Positions 56,254-64,000 of a DNA stretch of 64,000 bases are shown here, in pieces (within the stretch, counting starts at the first letter, position 1; every line of letters begins with the position of its first letter). A model generated the notes under the pieces. That model saw nothing but the letters and a program-made list of their open reading frames with translations. It was not told the origin of the DNA and searched no databases. A program made the position numbers and the translations under genes. Source of the stretch: Tipula vernalis (Eukaryota; Arthropoda; Insecta; Diptera; Tipulidae); NCBI GenBank assembly GCA_958295665.1, contig OY282559.1, positions 255,444,461-255,508,460 of the forward strand. Direction: 5' to 3'.

Positions 56254-57275
56254 GGGTAGGGCGGCGTAATATGAGTCACAACCATTTACACTTTTCTCTA
56301 TATGGAACCATTTATTTTAGATATTGCTATAAAAACAATCGTTGCTTAGTTCACTTTAAACCCAATTTATACCAATTGAGAAGCAGCACTCATCAAAACG
56401 TAGGCGTGTTTTGAGCAATAAAAAAATATTTTTTGAATTTGTGTTATAAATTTCATAGGTGCACAATATACTTTTTTTATTTTTCTGTGGGTAATATCAT
56501 ACAAAAGTAAGTATTTTTTGAGATTTTGTACAGTTTTACAATGATAATGAGTTTGTTTTTAACCTATTTCAACAAAATGTTTAATGTGTCAAAAGTGACA
56601 AAATGATACACTCAAAAATGGGGCAAAATGATACACATTTACATTTGCTGATATTTCTCTCCAGTACCACAAATAAAATGTAAGCAAAAATCGAAGCAAT
56701 GCGGAACTAGTCATATTTTAACCAGCACTCCATACAAACAGTGTTTGGCCGAAAAGCAATTAAATCTAACAAAACCAAATAATAAGGGTAATCAGAAAGA
56801 AATTGTAAATAAAAAAAATAAACGAAATGCAAACCCCAAATAAAAAGAAAATTTGGCTTCATCGCAGGAAGATGCGAGGTGTCTAACATGCGATGACTTA
56901 TGGAGTCAAAGCAAGCCAGGAGATGAGTGGATTCAGTGTATCGACTGTTTGGGATGGCTTCATTCTCGATGTACAAACCAACAATCTTCTTCAAGAGGAT
57001 TTAGATGTGATAATTTTCGGTAAATTAGATGTATCGTTTCACCCCACCTCTTATATCATTTTGACCCAGCGTTGGGGTTAAATGATACAAATGTACTATT
57101 TTTTTATTTTGATTATATTTATTAAATTAACCGAACTTCTGTGATTTAATAAATTAGTTTTATGAAGAGAAAGAATTGAATTTCATATTTTATTGATTCC
57201 TTTTATTTTTTTGTTATTAATAAAGTGCACGTTCATAAAAATAACATTTGTGTATCATTTTGCCCCGCCTTACCC
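56254..57275. mobile_element. pogo-type element remnant (1022 bp), TA-flanked
   Basis: The left end is GGGTAGGGCGGCGTAATATG and the right end is the inverse of GGGTAAGGCGGGGCAAAATG. TA flanks both ends (56252-56253 and 57276-57277). ATGATACAC motifs recur near both ends (56600-56640; 57080). The interior keeps only the C-terminal end of the transposase. Confidence 0.85.
56690..57023 (+). pseudogene. C-terminus of a pogo-type transposase with a PHD-like zinc finger
   Basis: The plus strand reads GTSHILTSTPYKQCL, a pattern seen near the end of pogo/Tigger transposases, then a Lys/Asn-rich linker with a single TAA, then CLTCDDLWSQSKPGDEWIQC and CLGWLHSRC (56868-57023). The spacing CX2C, W, CX2C, WXH, C is that of the PHD-like finger found at the end of several insect pogo transposases. 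The stop is TAA at 57021-57023. All upstream catalytic sequence is missing. The finger itself is undamaged. Confidence 0.78.
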
Positions 57276-57277
57276 TA

Positions 57278-57628
57278 TAGAGCGAAGACGAGAAAAAGAA
57301 AGAAAGGAAATGGCAGAAAGTCATATTTAAAAAAAAAAAAAAACTATCCCAAACGTAGTTAAACAAAGCAGAAAACTTTTCAAAGCAACTGAGATAACCG
57401 TTAGATTTATATTTTTGTAAACAACTAGCTCCATCAGTAGGTTTAAATCATTTCTTGGGGGTGAAGTTGGGTTCATTCACGTATAAACCATTTTGCACTG
57501 AGTTCAAACTGGTTTCGAAACAAGTATATTGTAGGCTGTAAATAATTTTTAACATCCATCACGCTCCGCTGATGGCACCTGCGCGCTGAATTGTAACTGT
57601 ACGTAGTTCTCCAAGAAACAACAGTGAT
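57278..57628. other. Short unassigned stretch between pogo and BEL C
   Basis: An A run lies at 57329-57343. No coding frame was recognised. Confidence 0.5.
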
Positions 57629-58212
57629 TGTTGATGTTGAGATCGAGCGGCTGAAGAAGAACAAATCTAAAACAAATCACCGCTTATTAATAAAATTAGT
57701 TAGCATTAGAAATTTACCTGAATTATCCCAGTGTGCTAAATTGACATTTCCCTTCCATTTAAATTATGTTGTTTTGTATTCAATTTGACGTTTCATTATT
57801 TTTATTGCTGCATTAAAATCGAGCAGTTGCTGAATATAATTAAGTAAAATACTAATGTAGAGCTATTTGTTGAGAGATGTCACTAAGATCAGTAAATATA
57901 ATTTGAGTAGTATATGTTGTTAATTTAGATGGCTTCATAGGCAACACAAAAGAGTAAGAACACAGAGCTTAAAAACTGGATTGAGAATGAATAAAAAATA
58001 TAGATATAAGCGAGCCTTCATCTTGTGTAAATCAAAATAAATTGTTAATTAATTAAATTATTAAAATTTCAAGGAAAGAGTTTATTTTTTATTTTGGAAA
58101 GATACATACGTGCATTCTGCAAAGCTAAGTTGATATAGCGGAGTAACCAAATAGTTGCCAACGAATAATTTGTGTACCAGTTGGTTTGGAGCATCATATA
58201 TCAAAAAGAACA
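57629..58212 (+). repeat. 5' LTR of element C
   Basis: Begins TGTTGATGTTGAGATCGAGC and ends CAAAAAGAACA directly before the primer-binding site. Confidence 0.95.
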
Positions 58213-58213
58213 T

Positions 58214-58231
58214 TGGCGCCGAAACAGGGAC
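58214..58231 (+). promoter_or_regulatory. Primer-binding site of element C (tRNA-Lys-like)
   Basis: TGGCGCCGAAACAGGGAC follows the LTR with one base (T) between. It matches the site complementary to tRNA-Lys(UUU) at 16 of 18 positions from memory. The acceptor part (GCCGAAA) also resembles tRNA-Phe, so the primer is not settled. It differs from the tRNA-Tyr site of A and B. Confidence 0.6.
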
Positions 58232-58389
58232 CTGAATATTGTGTATTCTGTGGAGAACAATCAGCATAACGGAATTGCAGTATTTGGGGTTCAGCAATAT
58301 AACGACAAATCTACATAATAGCGGAGATTCAACAGTGGAAATAATCCACGTGAAAAATTTAGTGGTCAGTTAACCTTCTAGATCGTTCA

Positions 58390-61300
58390 AGGCCAGCAGT
58401 ATAACTGTGAGAAGAGGGATCCTTGGCTAATTTATATCGCATTAAATAAGCTAGATGATGAAACCAAATCCCTTTGGGCTCAAGAAACTGCAAGCAAAGA
58501 TTTTCCTTCCTTCGATGAATTACTCAAATTCCTTGTGAAACGAATCGATATGATGGAGTCATTGAAGGGATACTCAAGGAAAAATCATCCTGCTCGACCA
58601 CCAGCGCCACGAACATATGCAGTCACCACTTCTACAGGGATGAATTGTCCAATATGTAAGCAAGATGGACACAGAATCTATGATTGTGATACATACAACC
58701 GTATGTCGTCGGATAAAATATCGGAAGCTGTTCAGAGCCACAACAGATGCTTTAATTGCTTAAACGGAAATCACAGGGTGCATGACTGCAGATCGAGAGT
58801 GAGATGTCAGCAATGCCAAAGAAAACATCACACATCCCTACACGATTCCTCAGACGAAAGAAGGTTATCTAAGGGTGATCAGCAAGCAAAGCAAGTTGCA
58901 TTGTCGACAGTGAAGGAAACAGAGGAAGATAATGAAGATACAGAGTTTCAATCGTATACGACAACACATGCAAATTCGTGTAATACTATTTTACCTACCG
59001 CCATGATAAAGGTAAGAGATAGTAGTGGCCAATTCCAAACTTACAGAGCGCTGCTGGATTCCGCCTCACAAGCAACATTCATATCAGAATCCTGTATGCA
59101 AAGGTTGAATCTTGATCGTCGTAATGGAAGAGTGTTGGTGAAGGGACTTGGTGAAGTCGGAATGGGAGCAACCAGGGGTACTACCGAATTAAACATTTCG
59201 TCATTGGACAACGTAATAACATTAAAGGCAGAAGCGTTTATTATCCCGAAGGTATCCGCTACACTATATGGGTATTTATCTAAAACAGACTTGCCGTTAT
59301 TAAATAATTTGAACTTAGCGGATCCAAGCTTTAATAGGCGTGGCAATATCGATATTCTTTTAGGAGTGGACATATTTTTTAAAGCGATTTTGCCCGAAAA
59401 GCAAAAAATATCAAATGGCCTGACAGCAATCAATACCATTTTTGGTTGGGTAATTGCCGGTAGAGGTGTAAACACAAGGCAAACCGAATACGGCAACTTC
59501 AACATTTTACTAGATATAGATAAGTCGCTTCGCAGGTTCTTCGAAGTCGGGGAGATGCCAAAAATCACAAGAAGAACACCAGAGGAACGAGAATGTGAAG
59601 AGATATTTCAAACGACTACCAAACAAGCTGAAGATAATAAGTTCACGGTCAAATTGCCATTTAGACAACCAAGAGATATGATTGGAACATCATTTAATTC
59701 AGCGTTAAATCGTCTCAAAGCAATGGAGAGGAAGTTTGAGAGAAACAAAGAATTTGGGCAGCTCTATAAAACTTTCATGACAGAATATGAGATCCTTGGC
59801 CACATGGAAAGGATTCCTGGGTGCAACAACTCCAACAATTATTATCTTCCACATCACGGTGTATTGAAAGAAAGCAGCACCACAACGAAACTCAGGGTTG
59901 TGTTCGACGCATCAGTCAAGTCATCCACAGGGTTGTCACTGAATGATGTTTTAATGGTGGTACCAACTGTACAGCCAATGCTCATCGATATATTATTAAG
60001 ATTTCGACAACATCAATTTGTGTTCTGCGGAGATGTTGAGAAAATGTACAGGCAGGTATGGGTAGATAAAGATGATCGACAATTCCAAAATATTTTATGG
60101 CGAAATAACCCGAAGCAACAACCAGAGCGATATCAATTAAAAACGCTTACATATGGCACCGCATCGGCAGCATTCTTAGCCACGCGTTGTTTGAAGGAAG
60201 TTGGAAATCGACTACAACCAACACAACCGGAAGCAGCAAGGTCCATATTGCAAGATATGTACGTAGATGACATGATGACCGGAGCCAATTCCTTACCACG
60301 GATTAAAGTCATAGCAGTACAAATAATGAAATCCTTAGAAGATTATGGTTTCAGCCTTCGAAAGCTGTTAACGAATAACGATGAGCTAAGGTCAGCTATT
60401 GAAGCCACCGAGAAAGACGTTAAAAGTATAGGAGAACAACCAGATGCGCCAAGAGTATTAGGCCTCCAATGGGATCCGCATGTTGATGCTTTTAAATTCA
60501 GCGTACGCATTCCGGAGCGAACACGCCATACTAAGCGCACGCTACTATCAGATGCCAGTCGCAACTTCGATCCACTTGGCTGGTTGACGCCTGTAACAAT
60601 AAGAGTGAAGGTTTTATTCCAAGATCTATGGATGCAAAACTTAAGTTGGGATGATGAACTACCTACAAATACTCAAAAAGCATGGCTAGACATTAGAAGA
60701 GATTTACTAGAAACATCTAAAATTACAGTACCAAGATGGTTAACGACGCATGACCAAGTCAGCTTGGTAGGCTTCAGTGATGCAAGCGAACACGCATATG
60801 CCGCTGTGATATACGCAGTAGTTAACAACGGCGATGGTTTTAAATCTAATATTATCGCAGCCAAATCACGAGTAGCACCGGTCAAACAAATAAGTATTCC
60901 GCGACTGGAATTAATGGGTGCTTTGCTGCTGTCGAATTTAATGAAGCTTGTGGAAGAATCATTAACTATAAAAATTAATAAACGAGCATTATTTACAGAT
61001 TCTCAGATAGTATTAGACTGGCTGTCAATTTATCCGAGACGCTGGACTACATTTGTCGCCAATAGAACCAGTGAGATAACGCAAATGTATAATCCGGAAT
61101 ACTGGTGGCATGTGGCATCCAAGGATAACCCCGCTGACATCGCATCTCGAGGTATTAGTACGGGCGAACTAGAGAGTAGTAATTTATGGTGGCATGGGCC
61201 GAAATGGCTAGTGAATGAAGCACAGTACAGGGCAATACAATCGATGAGACGTCGAAAGGAAGTACCGACTACAGAGGAATCGCGACCTGCCAGATGTAAT

Positions 61301-62854
61301 GCATTTATAGTGTCGACAAACACCTTTTTCGATAATTTCATAGCAAGGTACTCCAACTTTCATAAGATGTCAAAGGTATTAGCGCTAGTAATGAGAGTCT
61401 TTAAAAACCGCAGAAATAGAAGAGGAAATAAGGAAAATCAGATCACGGAAACAATTAGAGAAGAGATAGAAGCTGCTGAAATGGTTCTAATTCGGCATGT
61501 TCAGAAGTTAGAATTTTTATCTGAAATGGACGCACTAAAAAATAAAGGTACTGTACCTCGAAGCAGTAAATTAATTACATTATGTCCATTTTTAGATGAT
61601 CAAGGCATTATCCGAGTAGGGGGTCGTATCCAGCAATCGCTTGAGCCATTTAAAGTAAAGCATCCTATCATCTTACCGATGAAATCACATTTGGTGAAGT
61701 GTATAGTAAGGGATGCACATATCCTTTATAATCATCCAGGAATTAGCTTGCTTACCAGCATAGTGAGGCGACGATTTTGGATAATCAAGGGGAGAGTGGT
61801 ATCAAGAGAAATAGTTCACAGGTGCGTTGCCTGCATTAAGCAAAATCCCCAACCAGAAAAGCAGCTAATGGGAAATTTACCACCAGAACGAGTGCAATAT
61901 GTACATCCATTTCATAAAGTTGGTGTAGATTACTGTGGCCCATTTAGAGTGCAGCCAGTGCGACGAAGGGGACAGGTACCAATGAAAGTGTACGTTTGCA
62001 TATTTGTTTGTTTAAGCACGAAGGCGGTACACATCGAAACCGTATGCAATCTGACAGCGGAAAGCTTCCTAGGCGCCTTAAGTCGATTTACTTCACGGAG
62101 AGGGAATTGTCATACAATATACAGCGACAACGGGACCAATTTTGTTGGAGCAAACATTCAGCTGAGAGAACTATTTCAATTCCTTAAAGACAAGGCATCT
62201 GACATAACCGCATCTCTTCTAAAATACAAAATAGATTGGAAGTTCATCCCCACTGGGGCTCCACATATGGGTGGCTTATGGGAGGCAGCAGTGAAACAGG
62301 CAAAGATACACTTAGGCAGAGTAGTTGGTGAATCAATACTCACCATTGAAGAATTCTCCACTTTACTGACAAAGATAGAAGCAATCATGAATTCGAGGCC
62401 GTTAGCGATAACGCAAGCTGATGACATCGATTACATAGCACCAGCCCATTTCTTAATTGAGCGCACCTTCGTAGATATCGCGGATGATGATTTTACAAAT
62501 AAGAATATCTCTCCATTGGCTAAATGGCAGCTAGTCAAAAGGATGCAACAACACTTCTGGAATAGGTGGCATCGATACAATTTAACAATCCTACAAAAAA
62601 GAAAGAAATGGACTAGCGAGTCGAATAATTTAACTACAGGAGACATCATATTGGCTGCTGAAACAAGCTTGCCATCAACGTGTTGGGCACTAGGCAGAGT
62701 GGTCGATACGCATCCAGCAAAGGATGGCAAAGTCCGGATCGTGAGCGTACGTTTGGCGAACACTAATAAAATTATTCAACGACCGATACATAAGTTGTGC
62801 AAACTACCAATTCTGTCTTATGAATCAGATGATTCATGGCCGGCGGAATGTTGA
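58390..62854 (+). CDS. Gag-knuckle/Pol polyprotein of BEL/Pao element C
   Basis: The first ATG-like start in this frame is GTG at 58535 (ATG at 58550), but the frame is open further upstream and encodes CEKRDPWLIYIALNKLDDET, the end of the capsid region. The N-terminal Gag is absent. Residue numbers from 58535: knuckles (36-108, CPICKQDGHRIYDC, CFNCLNGNHRVHDC); protease with LLDSAS near 173; RT with GDVEKMYRQVW and YVDD near 576-579; RNase H with FSDASE (about 746), FTDS (about 822) and NPADIASRG (about 866); integrase with CVAC and D,D,E in VDYCGPF (about 1131), YSDNGTNF (about 1197) and GGLWEA (about 1250). There are no stops or frameshifts for 1439 codons. It stops at 62852-62854, inside the first six bases of the 3' LTR. 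Confidence 0.93.
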
Positions 62855-63432
62855 TGATGAGATCGAGCGGCTGAAGAAGAACAAATCTAAAACAAATCAC
62901 CGCTTATTAATAAAATTAGTTAGCATTAGAAATTTACCTGAATTATCCCAGTGTGCTAAATTGACATTTCCCTTCCATTTAAATTATGTTGTTTTGTATT
63001 CAATTTGACGTTTCATTATTTTTATTGCTGCATTAAAATCGAGCAGTTGCTGAATATAATTAAGTAAAATACTAATGTAGAGCTATTTGTTGAGAGATGT
63101 CACTAAGATCAGTAAATATAATTTGAGTAGTATATGTTGTTAATTTAGATGGCTTCATAGGCAACACAAAAGAGTAAGAACACAGAGCTTAAAAACTGGA
63201 TTGAGAATGAATAAAAAATATAGATATAAGCGAGCCTTCATCTTGTGTAAATCAAAATAAATTGTTAATTAATTAAATTATTAAAATTTCAAGGAAAGAG
63301 TTTATTTTTTATTTTGGAAAGATACATACGTGCATTCTGCAAAGCTAAGTTGATATAGCGGAGTAACCAAATAGTTGCCAACGAATAATTTGTGTACCAG
63401 TTGGTTTGGAGCATCATATATCAAAAAGAACA
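62849..63432 (+). repeat. 3' LTR of element C
   Basis: Starts TGTTGATGATGAG. Its first six bases (TGTTGA) supply the last Cys codon and the stop of the polyprotein. It is followed by the target duplication GTGAT. Confidence 0.95.
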
Positions 63433-63437
63433 GTGAT

Positions 63438-64000
63438 AAAAATAAAAATTCTTTATAATCATCTTGCCCATTATGTATTTTGGCAAGTTGATCTTTCATA
63501 AAGGTAATAATGCACTTCATCTCTGGTGAACTAAAGATTATTAGGTTACTTCAGTCACCTAAACCAGTATTTATCTGGATAGGGTTTATGCCGAAACTAT
63601 CATTAAAAATGATAAATCACCCGTTAACCTATTTTCGTTTCAAGAATTATAAATAGGATGAAACTAATCCTTACGCAAGCTTTAAAGGTAACATGCAATT
63701 CTCAACAACAGTAGATGAATTATACAAATTTTTAATTGTATGCATATTAGTTGTATAAGGTTGCGGTAGGCTTCCGAGTTACCAGATAAACTGGCAAGAG
63801 GAAGAAGACAGCTACAATATGCTTTATAAAATGCTACCTTAAATCGAACATGCTAATATAAAATTTGCTGAGTTCGCAGAACCTTTGGTAAATATTTTTC
63901 TTTGGATGAGGCTATGGAACCGTACTAAGGGAGGTGTCGAATGAAACAATTTATTCGAGATAAACCAATTCAGTTATTAATAGCTAAAAATTCCATAGGT
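63438..64000. other. Stretch without recognisable gene
   Basis: The right flank of element C. No coding frame or repeat was recognised to the window end. Confidence 0.5.

Larger units (their letters stand above)
57629..63432 (+). mobile_element. BEL/Pao LTR retrotransposon C, young but lacking most of gag
   Basis: The element is 5804 bp. LTRs 57629-58212 and 62849-63432 are each 584 bp and differ at one base seen (GATGTTGAG against GATGATGAG near the start). Both flanks are GTGAT (57624-57628 and 63433-63437). The pol frame is intact, but only about 320 bp separate the primer site from the Gag knuckle region, where B has about 1.15 kb including the capsid. Fresh LTRs with a defective gag suggest recent mobilisation in trans. 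Confidence 0.96.

Overview
The window looks like insect nuclear DNA, probably from a fly (Diptera). It is AT-rich, has spliced transposase genes with GT..AG introns, and carries a typical insect mix of BEL/Pao and Ty3/gypsy LTR elements, Jockey/LOA-type LINEs, PIF/Harbinger, hAT, piggyBac, mariner, pogo, MULE and Helitron sequences. I found no convincing host gene, tRNA, rRNA or CRISPR array. It reads as a transposon graveyard such as pericentromeric or other heterochromatic DNA, with a few young insertions. The species assignment is inference.

Region 1 (1-15510) is a nest. A minus-strand LINE is the base layer. A decayed minus-strand BEL/Pao element (A, 1-5241) abuts its 3' side and probably interrupts it. 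Within the LINE's ORF2, an ORF1-only retrocopy ('half-LINE', plus strand, 18-bp target duplication, AATAAA and poly(A)) was inserted. Into that copy a complete, apparently young BEL/Pao element (B, 7073-13716) was inserted, with 589-bp LTRs, a GTGGG target duplication and one 1789-codon gag-pol frame.

Region 2 (15511-33633) is mostly decayed. It holds an old BEL/Pao pol remnant (16900-18480), a foldback repeat (19319-19444), a probable LINE 3' end, and a 5.8-kb hAT-like frame (20491-26266) containing a PIF/Harbinger element with 40-bp ends (21820-24210). Two more PIF/Harbinger relics follow (26544-28464 and about 30330-31380).

Region 3 (33634-43870) is a minus-strand Ty3/gypsy element whose Gag carries a SAP-like domain. 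Its 5' LTR is split by about 4.6 kb that contains an internally deleted Helitron with a recognisable 3' hairpin-CTAG terminus.

Region 4 (43871-57277) is a run of DNA transposons: a 15-bp tandem repeat, a FLYWCH-MULE relic, a deleted mariner, a piggyBac with intact TTAA-flanked ends, a BED-finger hAT, a hAT-type non-autonomous element carrying a 108-bp minisatellite, and a pogo-type remnant keeping a PHD-like finger.

Region 5 (57629-63432) is a second structurally complete, young BEL/Pao element (C) with near-identical 584-bp LTRs, a GTGAT target duplication and an intact pol frame. Most of its gag is missing, so it probably moved with proteins supplied by a relative.
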